From Oscillatoria sp. CS-180 (GTDB lineage Bacteria > Cyanobacteriota > Cyanobacteriia > Phormidesmidales > Phormidesmidaceae), in NCBI RefSeq assembly GCF_028330965.1, contig NZ_JAQMUB010000045.1, positions 1-64,000 of the forward strand: a DNA stretch of 64,000 nt, written 5' to 3'. Position 1 is the stretch's first letter. Every line of letters begins with the position of its first letter. The notes beneath the pieces are model-generated. The model searched no databases. It was not told the DNA's origin and saw only the letters and a program-made list of their open reading frames with translations. The position numbers and the translations under genes are program-made. Below are positions 34,384 to 43,328 of the stretch, in pieces.

Positions 34384-36306
34384 CTACCGTCGTCGTAACG
34401 CCATCAAACTTGCTAATACCAACCCTGTCAGCGGCAGTATCAGCAGCGAAAAGATGCTCAATCCCCAGGCTTGTTGGCCTGTCATTTGAATTCGGCGATC
34501 AGTCACCGTTTTAGGTCGAATGGAGAGCGTTGCATCAGCCTCCTGCCCCAACCAGTTGACCGTGTTGAGGAACAAATCGCCGTTAAGTTGCTGATTAAAG
34601 GAACCATCAACGGCAAAGCTAGAGTTACCAATCACCACCAGTCGCGACTCTTCCGGTTCAGCGTCTTCTAGTTCAGTCACATCGTCTGCAACCTCAGGAG
34701 TCGTGTCTGGTGCCGCAGAGGCATCGTCTTCTAGTAAATCTGCGCCGTCAACCTCTGTCTCGGTTGAATCGTCCGACTCTTCAGTTGTGTTCTCTGCTGC
34801 GTCTATGTCTTCAGGTTCTGGAGAATCCTCTACAGATTCTGAGGCAGGGTCAGCCCCATCGTTCTCCTCTGCCGGGTCTAATTCTTCTGCTGTATCTAAT
34901 TCAGCTTCCGCATCGGCTGCCTCAGCGGTATCGCTGTCTTCTGTCTCAGCATTGTCTTCTGTCTCAGCATTGTCTTCGGTCCCTTCTTCAGGACTGGTAC
35001 TCGGTTCAGCAGGGCTATCTTCAGCGGGTCGGCTCAGGGCAACACCCAATACGTAGGGGCCTTCGGGAGGAGCATTGGGATCAAAATTGAGGTCTCCTTC
35101 GTCTGAAATCGCTTCCGCTCGACTTTGGGGATTGGTCAGCAGCAGCGGAGTCACTGTCGTATTGGGCAGTTCCCGACTTTCGACAGGACGAGCCAGGGGA
35201 AAGAACGATCGCCCATCACCAAACTCTTGCGTAATTGGATGGTCACCGTAATCTGAAACGATGGGAGCAGCAGGACCTAAGCCAGCGAACTGACCCGCTC
35301 CAGAGGTGTCTAACACCAAGCGATCGTCTAGAATCACACCCCAATCATCCAGCAGGCGATTGAGACCAGCATCGGCTCTGGGGTCCAGCAGCAGCAGCAG
35401 TCCCCCGCCTGTCGTCAGGTAATCCTTGAGGGCATCGACTTCAGCCGGGAAGAAATCTTGAGCCGGGCCAGCAACAACTACAACATTGGCATCTTCAGGA
35501 ACGGTTTGAGTCTCAGCTAAGTTGAGGGGACGAACCTGATAGCTTTTGTCCTCTAAACTTTCAACCGCCTGCAAAAACCCTGTTTCGGAGCCATCGATAG
35601 GTGGTTCTTCGTGTCCTTCCACAAAATAGACCGCCAGGCGACGATCGCTCACGACCTGATCCAACGCATTCGTGATCTGTCGTTCAGACAGGCCAGCCGC
35701 ACTGCCTGAGCCATCAGCACCAGCCGTCGCACCAATAATTTGCAGAAACCGGCGATCGTCTCCTGCTTCCAGAAACACCATCCCAGCTTGATTAGCGCCA
35801 AAGGCTTGGGCAACAGTTGGACTAGCAAAGGGATCAATGTATTCAAAGCTGAACTGGTCACTTTCGCGACGGTAGCTTTCCAAAAGTTCGACATCAGTCG
35901 GATTTTGAACCGGATCGAAAATGACGATGCGAACAGGTTCTTCAAGACTGCGAGTAATCTTTTTAGAGGCCGGAGCTAGGGTGAAAAGCTGTGTCTCGGT
36001 GAAATCAAATCGGGCTGAATTCTGAACGGCCAAGAAGTTGACCAACCCCAAAATGACCAGAACGGCGATCGTCGCCACCGTCGCGTTAGTTCCCGCTTGA
36101 GTTGATCGCTGCTGCCAAAAAGCCCCGGCTTGACTGCCGCTGAAGCTCAAGCCCAACAGCAACAGCCCAATACCCAAAATCAGGAGTGCCGTTGGTAACA
36201 GTTCCCAGCCCGTTAAGCCACCCGAGACCAAGCCAGCCGTCATGCAGGCCAAACCGGGCCAAGTTAGAAATTTCAACCATTTTGCTGAAAATGCAATCCC
36301 TTTCAT
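34384..36306 (-). CDS. GldG-like ABC auxiliary protein with acidic insertion
   Basis: 640 residues. Two N-terminal membrane helices, an ABC-auxiliary (GldG) domain with RIVIFDPVQNPTDVELLESY and VYFVEGHEEPPIDG, and a C-terminal helix. Between about residues 430 and 550 sits a long, low-complexity stretch of Glu, Asp, Ala, Ser and Thr, including a tandem DNAETE coded by two 18-bp repeats (34937-34972). This insertion is unusual for the family and matches the tail of the neighbouring DUF4340 protein. The module lacks an adjacent ATPase gene. Confidence 0.72.
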   Translation of the reverse strand: MKGIAFSAKWLKFLTWPGLACMTAGLVSGGLTGWELLPTALLILGIGLLLLGLSFSGSQAGAFWQQRSTQAGTNATVATIAVLVILGLVNFLAVQNSARFDFTETQLFTLAPASKKITRSLEEPVRIVIFDPVQNPTDVELLESYRRESDQFSFEYIDPFASPTVAQAFGANQAGMVFLEAGDDRRFLQIIGATAGADGSGSAAGLSERQITNALDQVVSDRRLAVYFVEGHEEPPIDGSETGFLQAVESLEDKSYQVRPLNLAETQTVPEDANVVVVAGPAQDFFPAEVDALKDYLTTGGGLLLLLDPRADAGLNRLLDDWGVILDDRLVLDTSGAGQFAGLGPAAPIVSDYGDHPITQEFGDGRSFFPLARPVESRELPNTTVTPLLLTNPQSRAEAISDEGDLNFDPNAPPEGPYVLGVALSRPAEDSPAEPSTSPEEGTEDNAETEDNAETEDSDTAEAADAEAELDTAEELDPAEENDGADPASESVEDSPEPEDIDAAENTTEESDDSTETEVDGADLLEDDASAAPDTTPEVADDVTELEDAEPEESRLVVIGNSSFAVDGSFNQQLNGDLFLNTVNWLGQEADATLSIRPKTVTDRRIQMTGQQAWGLSIFSLLILPLTGLVLASLMALRRR

Positions 36307-36359
36307 ACTTCCGATGTCGTAATGGTGATCTGCTACCCGCGAAAAAGATTGGCTCTAGC

Positions 36360-37172
36360 CTAGTTGCGTTGAAACCGCAGCGCTTCAATTGACTGAGCGG
36401 TAAGAAAAAGCCCTAGAAGACTATAGGACAAAAAGAGAATGATGCTGCTGGAGTCAAGAATCCCCTGGGTGAACCCCGTGAAGTGCCTCAACATTGAGAG
36501 GTGATTGAGAGAGTCACCAACCCAGCCAGGGACAGCCCTGGCTATGGCATCTACAATCCACAGAAACACAACAAGAGCAAAGGTCATAAAAGCTGCGACG
36601 ACTGTACTACTGGTTAGAGACGACAGAAACATGCCTAAAGACAACACGCTGGCAGCTAGGAGAACTAATCCCAGATTGCCTACCAGCAAAAGATTGGCAG
36701 AAACAGGCGGTTCAGCATTGCCCAGGGCGATCGCCACACACAGCATCAACGGCAATACCATTCCGACATAAAAGGTAACGACGGCTAAAAGCTTGCCAAG
36801 TGCCACGACCCAGTTAGTGACAGGAGAAGTTGCCAAGAGTTCTAAGGTTCCTTGCTTGCGTTCTTCCGCATACAGCCCCATGGAGAGAATAGGCAACACG
36901 AACATGGAGAGCGATCCCAAAACGCCCAAATAAGCTCGCAGAAATTCATACGCTACATCCAGTGGCGCTAGAGTAGCACCCATCTGTCGGACTTGGTCTC
37001 GCTGAGCAACCTGTGCCAGTAGTCCCGCTTCAGGACTGAAAAGAATGACGACGAGGAAAAAGCCGCCCATTAGCCAGAAAACCCCTGCAATCACATAGGC
37101 AAGGGGTGACCCAAAATAGCTTTGTAATTCACGGCGATAAACCGCTAGCAGGTTGCTGAGGACTGTTTGCAC
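36360..37172 (-). CDS. ABC-2 type permease (GldF-like)
   Basis: About 270 residues with six membrane helices. ELQSYFGSPLAYVIAGVFWLMGGFF at the start and LSMGLYAEERKQGTLELLATSPV in the centre match GldF/ABC-2 permeases. I choose the GTG at 37172, with AAGGAG ten bases upstream; the reading from 37259 would add 29 residues without support. The next gene on the strand is GldG-like, 53 bp on. The partner ATPase must be encoded elsewhere. Confidence 0.8.
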   Translation of the reverse strand: MQTVLSNLLAVYRRELQSYFGSPLAYVIAGVFWLMGGFFLVVILFSPEAGLLAQVAQRDQVRQMGATLAPLDVAYEFLRAYLGVLGSLSMFVLPILSMGLYAEERKQGTLELLATSPVTNWVVALGKLLAVVTFYVGMVLPLMLCVAIALGNAEPPVSANLLLVGNLGLVLLAASVLSLGMFLSSLTSSTVVAAFMTFALVVFLWIVDAIARAVPGWVGDSLNHLSMLRHFTGFTQGILDSSSIILFLSYSLLGLFLTAQSIEALRFQRN

Positions 37173-37291
37173 GGTTGTTGAACTCCTTAGCGCTATCTCA
37201 AAAAGTTTAGAATTTTGTCCGCCGCTTAGGTTGCAAGAACTCAATCTGCGCCTGTACAAGAATAGCCAAAGCTGGCGAACTCTTAGATCTT

Positions 37292-37954
37292 CTACTGTTC
37301 CTGTGCTGCCATCCGCATCTGCATCCGCTCTCGAAAAGCATCAACGGCGGCCTGGGATGGCTGCGTTGTCTTCCAGGCAGGACGTTCTATGAGCCGAGTT
37401 ACCCACGTTTGCAAAGATGGATACTGTGTCATCGGAAGTCCAAGCTGTTCAAAAAAGGGAGCGAAAGTGCCTGCAACCACATCAGCCAAGGTCAACTGCT
37501 CACCGCCGAAGAAGGGACCTTCTCCCAATTTGTCAGCATAGAACTGGAGCACAACTTCTGCTTTCTGTAGCGCTTGATTAATTTTTGCTTCATCCTCCTG
37601 TCCAAAACCCATCATTTTTTTAACCAGTGGATTGAAGGCTGGAACCAGTTCATTCAGAGTGACCATCTCTACCATGCGAACGGTAGCGATCGCTTCCGCA
37701 GGTTTGGGTAGTAGTGAAGGCGTTGGATATTTTGCTTCTAGATAATCCAAGATGGCAAAAGACTCAATTACCGTAAACCCGTCATCCGTTAGCACAGGGA
37801 TGTGGTGAAAAGGATTTAGCTTGAGGAAGTCGGGTTGCATTTGGTCGCCAGAAAGCTGCATCTCTACCGTTTCAAACGGGAGTTCCTTTTCCAACAGAGC
37901 AACCCAAACTCGTCGTGAGTTTACAGACAGAGGGGTATGGTACAAAGTCAGCAT
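37292..37954 (-). CDS. Glutathione S-transferase family protein
   Basis: 220 residues. The thioredoxin-like N-terminal domain reads MLTLYHTPLSVNSRRVWVALLEKELPFE, with NPFHHIPVLTDDGFTVIESFAILDYLEAKYP as the glutathione-binding region. A helical C-terminal domain ends with a usual WVTRLIERPAW. Probably conjugates or reduces small electrophiles. Class cannot be fixed by eye. It is 119 bp upstream of the permease on the same strand, probably not cotranscribed by necessity. Confidence 0.85.
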   Translation of the reverse strand: MLTLYHTPLSVNSRRVWVALLEKELPFETVEMQLSGDQMQPDFLKLNPFHHIPVLTDDGFTVIESFAILDYLEAKYPTPSLLPKPAEAIATVRMVEMVTLNELVPAFNPLVKKMMGFGQEDEAKINQALQKAEVVLQFYADKLGEGPFFGGEQLTLADVVAGTFAPFFEQLGLPMTQYPSLQTWVTRLIERPAWKTTQPSQAAVDAFRERMQMRMAAQEQ

Positions 37955-38136
37955 TCAACTGCCTCCAATGGTCAGTATCTGCCCATCTTAGAACTTGGAA
38001 ATAGAGACCTCATTGATAGACCCAATTTATATAAGAAAGCAGCTGACCTCGAAGCCATGTGCATTGAACGACTACCGAATCGTTCTAAGCCACTGTTGAT
38101 ATCCCCTCTTCCAAAAAATCAAGTAGAAGTGCTACA

Positions 38137-38183
38137 GCCTTCGTCAGTTCCGTTAGGGCAAGACGGTGAGCCGTTTGGCTATG
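38137..38183 (+). repeat. Interspersed repeat, partial copy E
   Basis: GCCTTCGTCAGTTCCGTTAG then GGCAAGACGGTGAGCC matches the 5' part of copies A to C and lacks the CACAAGCCTAGA end. It lies in the spacer 37955-38437, where an open frame at 37937-38302 is likely spurious. Confidence 0.5.
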
Positions 38184-38437
38184 GACCAGGTACCAAGTGC
38201 ACTTCCTCGATGGCTAAAACTATATCTTTCTCAGGCCAGAGTTTGAGTACGAGACCTTTTGATATACTTCGCCTCATAAGTGATCGAGAATCGCGTGCAT
38301 AACGGTGTTGTAGGTTCAGCTATTCAGCTGGGGGTTGACTGTCTTTGCTTTCTGTAACTTTTTGAGTTTGGAAAGACACAGATTGCGCGGTTTTTGACAA
38401 GTCGCTATCAAAAGTTAAAAAAAGAGGAACAAGGTTC

Positions 38438-38659
38438 ATGTTTAGATTATTGACCCTAGCGGATGTGGGCTACACCGCAGCATTGAACTCTACGTTGGTC
38501 CTGCTTCTGGTAGGAGGCTTCATTGCCGCCGTAACTGCTGGCTCTATTGCCTGGTATAACTCTAAAAAGCCTGCTGGTTGGGAAGATGCCCAAAAACCAG
38601 ATTGGGTGCCCGATGTTAATAAGAATGTAGAACCTCAGAAGACCGAGACAGAGCGCTAA
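38438..38659 (+). CDS. Psb35-like small thylakoid membrane protein
   Basis: 73 residues with one membrane helix (about residues 15-40, STLVLLLVGGFIAAVTAGSIAWYNSKKPAGWEDAQKPDW). The helix-plus-WYNSKxPxGWED pattern matches what I know of Psb35, a protein associated with the photosystem II CP47 assembly module in cyanobacteria. GAGGA lies about ten bases ahead of the ATG. The tail is polar. The family call comes from motif memory and is not certain. Confidence 0.55.
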   Translation: MFRLLTLADVGYTAALNSTLVLLLVGGFIAAVTAGSIAWYNSKKPAGWEDAQKPDWVPDVNKNVEPQKTETER

Positions 38660-38764
38660 TCATAGGCTTGGAGGTGGGCAAACGCTAACTGTCCTAAGCC
38701 AAAGATAGGTGGCACAGCGATCGCACATTCTTTAGAGCGATCGCTGGATTGATGCTCTGCCACA

Positions 38765-40087
38765 TTAGCCTCCTCGCTGATTACGGTATTTCCAGGCGAG
38801 GTTCAAAATTTGTCCCCATAGACGGTTCACGCGCTTGGGCGTGCAGTCCAACAGCTCAGAAAGCTCATCGGCATCCATTTCTAGCTGGCCTGCTCTAACT
38901 TGGCTGCGACGCAACTGAAGCAAGCGCTGATGAGATGGCTCAAGCGTATCAACAAAGTCTCCCCATTCATCAGCAGATAGACCTAAATTATGTTCCAGGT
39001 CAATACCCAACCACTGGTGCACGAGCTGCCAGTTGTGGACCTGAGCAAACTTCTCAACGTGATACTTAAAGCGTTGCTGTAGATAGTCCCGCTGACGAGT
39101 GGTTAGATTTAGGATCTCATCGATTTCAGCAGCGGGTAGGTCTTGTAATCGCAGCACAAAATAATCGATACAGTCGTGCTGATCTTGAGCCTCTAGATAT
39201 TCAATGAGTTCCTGAATAATGCGATCGCGCAGCACTTGATCAGCTGGATCAATGGAGTCAGTCACCATTTGTTCTCGCACTTGTTGAAGTGCTGTCGAGC
39301 GACTGGCACCATCCATTTCATCAGCCTTAGCTGACTCCATAGCCCGTTCGATGTCAACGGAAGTCTCGTCGGGCTGCCGACGGGCAAAAGTTTGCGCTCT
39401 CAGAACAATAATTTGCTGATTGACCGCGCCTGGAATCGTGATGCGGCGCTTGGCATACTGCTCACAAAAAGTCATGTACTCTGACAGCTCTAAGCGTGTC
39501 CGGGGAGAATAGTCTTTATCCACTCCGTTCTCTCGACGAAACGCTTTTAATGCCTCAATGTAGAAGCCCTGTAAAAAGTCTTCTAACAAGGTGTAGCGTC
39601 CATCAAAACCAAGCTGAGCCTTACGAGGTGCAATGTAGCGGTAGGCGATCGCACTTAGTGTGCTATGCAGTTCCACCCGTCCCCGACTGGAACCAAGATT
39701 GAAATAGGCCAAACATTTAGTGATTCGATGGCGAGCAAGGGATTGCTGCCAGTGCTCGACTTCGCCCGAGGATTGAATCCGAGAACTCATACGGCAGATA
39801 CGTTCTACCTCATTGGCTAGCCGAGTCGCAACAGGCTTCAAGCTACTCACTTTGTCCGGCAGACTTTGTCGAAACTCGTCCATAATCCAATCAACGAATC
39901 TTGGAGAGGGCTGAGGAACCTCCGGAGAACTATCTTTAATAGGTTCAGGATTGGTCTGGGAAGAAGTAGAATGAACTCCTGCATGACCAATCGATACGTT
40001 ACTGGATTGATTCCCGCCTACGTAGTCGGGCTGCTGAGTGCAAAGGGTCGTTATAGAAGCAGTCGATATTGAGCGATTCATAAGCAT
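38765..40087 (-). CDS. hetZ: HetZ-type differentiation regulator
   Basis: 440 residues. The conserved HetZ core is seen in RLANEVERICRMSSRIQSSGEVE, then RHRITKCLAYFNLGSSRGRVELHSTLSAIAYRYIAPRKA, QQLIVLRAQTFA-like sequence, and RQRDYLQQRFKYHVEKFAQVHNWQLVHQWLG. In Anabaena HetZ acts with HetR in heterocyst commitment; homologues also occur in strains without heterocysts. No nitrogen-fixation or heterocyst gene is seen in this window, so its role here is unknown. Its upstream region is the 539-bp spacer to 40626. Confidence 0.8.
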   Translation of the reverse strand: MLMNRSISTASITTLCTQQPDYVGGNQSSNVSIGHAGVHSTSSQTNPEPIKDSSPEVPQPSPRFVDWIMDEFRQSLPDKVSSLKPVATRLANEVERICRMSSRIQSSGEVEHWQQSLARHRITKCLAYFNLGSSRGRVELHSTLSAIAYRYIAPRKAQLGFDGRYTLLEDFLQGFYIEALKAFRRENGVDKDYSPRTRLELSEYMTFCEQYAKRRITIPGAVNQQIIVLRAQTFARRQPDETSVDIERAMESAKADEMDGASRSTALQQVREQMVTDSIDPADQVLRDRIIQELIEYLEAQDQHDCIDYFVLRLQDLPAAEIDEILNLTTRQRDYLQQRFKYHVEKFAQVHNWQLVHQWLGIDLEHNLGLSADEWGDFVDTLEPSHQRLLQLRRSQVRAGQLEMDADELSELLDCTPKRVNRLWGQILNLAWKYRNQRGG

Positions 40088-40518
40088 TGGTAGCGCACAA
40101 AACTAGGGGTTGGGGCGATCGCCCTGGGGCGTCAATCGCATTCACTTCTGTCGAAGTAACCTTACTGTAGCTAGGGACCCTGGGATGGGGATGTGGGGGT
40201 GTGTCACTCTTTGAGGGTGTGACAGTTGAGTGGACATCTCATGCCAGTACGAACGATTAGCACCGTCCTTTGTCAGACGCTATGATCCCTTACGGTCAAA
40301 GTATTCTGCTGTTATAAGCGCTTCAGTCCGATCCATTCGGACACTCCTGGAAACCTTCTTTTCTGACAGACAGTCAGAAGATTGGTAGGTCTTCTCCGGA
40401 ATCTTAGGCCCGTAAGATGAATCCGGCTTCCTGCGATGACCGCCTCAGCTGGACAACACTGCCTGACTCACCAACGGCTTTACTTCATAGCCCGTGTCCT
40501 ATAAGGGTTTGGCTTGTA
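40088..40518. other. Spacer upstream of hetZ with inverted repeats
   Basis: Inverted repeats include GTCAC...GTGAC around 40203-40223 and TTCTGAC/GTCAGAA (40361-40379), either of which could bind regulators of hetZ. No gene is seen. Confidence 0.35.
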
Positions 40519-40608
40519 GTCGTCGCCAGTTCCGTTAGAACAAAACGGCGAGCCATCTAGCCATGCCTTCAGCATCCGAACGTTATTGGGTCACAAGCCT
40601 AGAGAGCC
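40519..40608 (+). repeat. Interspersed repeat, copy B
   Basis: GTCGTCGCCAGTTCCGTTAG begins the copy, GAACAAAACGGCGAGCC follows, and it ends CACAAGCCTAGAGAGCC. The nested arms TCGCC/GGCGA and GTTC/GAAC give a hairpin. Confidence 0.6.
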
Positions 40609-40626
40609 AAAGCCACATCTTCAGTG

Positions 40627-41502
40627 TCAAGCTGCTGCGATCGCCCGTAGAGCTTCTTCAACGGCCTGCGGCGCATAGCCCAGTGAAAACGCCTGTTCAC
40701 TATTGAGAGAAACATCTTTGGGTCTAGGAGCAGAGAGCTGTACTGAAGACTGAAGACAAGGTTTGATAACCGTCTCGGGAAAGCCAAAAGCCTGCGCCAT
40801 CATCAGACCAAACTCGTATCGGCTGAGACGTTGCCGCCCTCCTAAATGCAGCAATCCCGTAATGCCCTCTTGTAGTACTAAATTCAACCCACGAACCGCA
40901 TCGGCAGCGTCCACAGGTGTGCGAACCTCATCGGTGAAAAGATTCAAGGTCTCACCGGCGGCAACCTGAGCCAGAAGATCTTGCAAAAAACAGTTTGCTG
41001 TAGGGGCTGCGGCTCCAAACAGTAGTGGTAATCGACAGATGGCCGCGTCAGGATAGAGGGTTGCAATCTCTACCTCAGCAGCAGCCTTTTGTTGCCCATA
41101 AATATTCACAGGCGTAGGCTGATCATCTTCCAAGTAAGGCGGTTGAGTCCCCTCAAAAATCAAATCAGTTGAGGCAAAAACAAATGGAATACCGTCTGCG
41201 GCACAGCGCTTAGCTAGTTCCACCGCACCATCTACATTCACCTGATGGCTGATATCAGGTTGCCGCTGACATTGATCAGCCTTTGAAATGGCAGCCAAGT
41301 GCAGCACTGCCTCTGGCTTCACGGTTTCCCAACAAGTCCGAATAGAGGCTTTATCAGTCAAGTCTAGGGGCTGGGCTGTGCCATTTGTCAAAGTAATGGG
41401 CTGAGTATGATAAGTTCCCCAAATCTGCCAGTCATTACCCAACTGTTGACAGGCGTGCCCTCCTAGAAAACCACTGGCTCCTGTAATCAAAAGCGATCGC
41501 AC
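40627..41502 (-). CDS. NAD(P)-dependent sugar-nucleotide reductase (RmlD-like SDR)
   Basis: 291 residues. The Rossmann motif TGASGFLGGHA begins the protein. VLHLAAISKADQC and the active-site pair ASTD...YGQQKAAAE (Tyr-x3-Lys) follow. The sequence resembles dTDP-4-dehydrorhamnose reductases and other sugar-nucleotide enzymes. The GTG at 41502 overlaps a GCGATCG site and has GGAG seven bases upstream. It may supply an unusual sugar for surface polysaccharide, in line with the nearby hpsL-like gene. Confidence 0.75.
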   Translation of the reverse strand: MRSLLITGASGFLGGHACQQLGNDWQIWGTYHTQPITLTNGTAQPLDLTDKASIRTCWETVKPEAVLHLAAISKADQCQRQPDISHQVNVDGAVELAKRCAADGIPFVFASTDLIFEGTQPPYLEDDQPTPVNIYGQQKAAAEVEIATLYPDAAICRLPLLFGAAAPTANCFLQDLLAQVAAGETLNLFTDEVRTPVDAADAVRGLNLVLQEGITGLLHLGGRQRLSRYEFGLMMAQAFGFPETVIKPCLQSSVQLSAPRPKDVSLNSEQAFSLGYAPQAVEEALRAIAAA

Positions 41503-41770
41503 TCTTCACTCCATTGCCGTCGGTTGACGCGCTAATACTTTCTGTACGGATTGCAACAACGTTAATCGATAAAATATAGGTCAATCAGACGTGCAGCTGT
41601 AATCATTGGGACGCTTATCAAAATACTTGTGTTTTATGGTCTAAGCGTCCATCTTTCGCTCCAGTTTATAAATAGATTATCCGTATGACGTCTGACCTAA
41701 GAAGAATTGTCTAACTCTGTCAGAACAGGCTACATTGAGCGGTGAATCTGGTCTTGGAAAGAACTCCTCC

Positions 41771-43147
41771 ATGAATTCTGGTCCTTATCCTGAGAATAAA
41801 AAAAGTGCTCGGAACGATAACACTTCGGTTCCAGCCTCTTCTGACAGTAATGGAGAGGCTAGTAGTCAGAATGTTGATGAAGACGTTTCTCAGAGCGTTG
41901 GGACCGAAACGCATCCAGTTCAAAGACGAATCGTTCCTGCTGCACCTGCGGCATCGGCTCAAAATGGCAAAGTCAGTCCTCAGGAGGAGGCAACTGCTCT
42001 TCTGACTTCTCAAGACAACGCAGCTACTAGTGGGGGTGCGAAACTTAGTAAAAGCCCACCTGCCGTAATAGTCATTTTGGGCGGCATTGCTTGTATCGTT
42101 TCGGGAGTTGTTCTCAATCTGTCTTGGCTAACCTTAATTGGTGCCTTGTTGACGCTGGTGCTGTCTTGGGGGCTGATGTGGCCGTCCTTACAGGGCTTGC
42201 TCTCAGATTTGTCGCCTCAGCAACGCTCTATCATTGTTGCCATTCCCGCCTTTGTCATTGGACTATATGGCTTATCGGAAGCGATCGGGATCAATCGCTC
42301 TGTTCAGACTTGGAGTGTGACGCTACCGTGGACTATCTTAGGATCCTTTGGGGATTTTTTAGGAGCGATCGGGCAAATTTTTGTCGCTTTACTGGCCCTG
42401 TTTGTCGCATGGCGGCAGTACATCATTTCCCGTGATCTGACCGTTCAGCAAAATCGAATTACTCAGCAGCAAACCATTGATGCCTACTTTCAAGGCATTT
42501 CAGACCTTGTGCTTGATGATGAAGGACTGCTAGAAGATTGGCCTCAAGAGCGCATCATTGCTGAGGCTCGAACTGCCGCTATTTTGAGCAGTATCGATGC
42601 ACCTGGAAAAGCCAAAATTATTCGATTTTTGTCTCGCTCGAAACTTTTGACACCGCTTAAGCGTGATGAGCATTTGGGACGTCCCATTTTAGATGGCAAA
42701 GGGGGATACGCCGAAGACCGTGAACGAGGCGTCAAAGTCATTGATTTGGGTGCGATTTTGGCAAATGCTAACCTCGGCAACAACGATTTAAGATGGACCG
42801 ATTTAAGTGATGTCAATTTGATTCGGGCCGATCTAAGCAGTTGCGACTTAGTTAGAACCAACTTTGTGCGAACCATTCTTTATCAGGCAAATTTAGCAAA
42901 AGCCGACATCATGGGGGCGAAATTCTTTCATGGGTCTCCTGATGTCGCCTCTCCTCGTAGTCGGATAGCTCCACCTAGCTTCGAGACTGGAGAATATACC
43001 GGAGCGGTCGTTGAGGACGCTGACTTCTCCAATGTGAAGCGGATGTCTGAGGAGCAGCGCCAGTACTGCTGTCGCTGGGGCGGCGAAAAAACCCGTGAAA
43101 CCATTCCAGGCGGTTGCGAAGGCATTCCTAATTGTTTGGGCCGGTAG
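41771..43147 (+). CDS. Membrane protein with pentapeptide repeats
   Basis: A disordered Ser/Gln-rich N-terminus (residues 1-90) is followed by four membrane helices and a soluble region. Near residues 325-405 there are pentapeptide-type repeats of the A(D/N)Lxx form (ANANLGNNDLRWTDLSDVNLIRADLSSCDL). The C-terminus holds Cys residues (QYCCRWGG, GGCEG). Pentapeptide domains form a beta-helix, function unknown. The ATG at 41771 is preceded by GGAAAG; an earlier TTG at 41735 is less likely. Confidence 0.72.
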   Translation: MNSGPYPENKKSARNDNTSVPASSDSNGEASSQNVDEDVSQSVGTETHPVQRRIVPAAPAASAQNGKVSPQEEATALLTSQDNAATSGGAKLSKSPPAVIVILGGIACIVSGVVLNLSWLTLIGALLTLVLSWGLMWPSLQGLLSDLSPQQRSIIVAIPAFVIGLYGLSEAIGINRSVQTWSVTLPWTILGSFGDFLGAIGQIFVALLALFVAWRQYIISRDLTVQQNRITQQQTIDAYFQGISDLVLDDEGLLEDWPQERIIAEARTAAILSSIDAPGKAKIIRFLSRSKLLTPLKRDEHLGRPILDGKGGYAEDRERGVKVIDLGAILANANLGNNDLRWTDLSDVNLIRADLSSCDLVRTNFVRTILYQANLAKADIMGAKFFHGSPDVASPRSRIAPPSFETGEYTGAVVEDADFSNVKRMSEEQRQYCCRWGGEKTRETIPGGCEGIPNCLGR

Positions 43148-43328
43148 GAAATCTTGCGGGTTGGCGTATACTTTTCTGTAAAAGTTTTAGAGGGGTGAGT
43201 CTGTTTCGCCCAGTTAGGGCATATTGCTCAAAGCACAGACGCCTCCAAGCTTTTCTTGAAACGGTGCCTTCTACGATCGCTCCGTCGAGCCTTTTGGCAT
43301 CGTTGCTATCACTCACTTTGCTGGTTAC

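Noticed and set aside
34937-34972. Exact 18-bp tandem repeat, possible CRISPR or regulatory repeat
   Set aside because: It is in frame in the GldG-like gene and codes for the DNAETE acidic tandem; no spacers or further units.
37937-38302. Plus-strand open frame overlapping the GST start
   Set aside because: It overlaps the GST 5' end, runs through a repeat copy, and has no family features or ribosome site.
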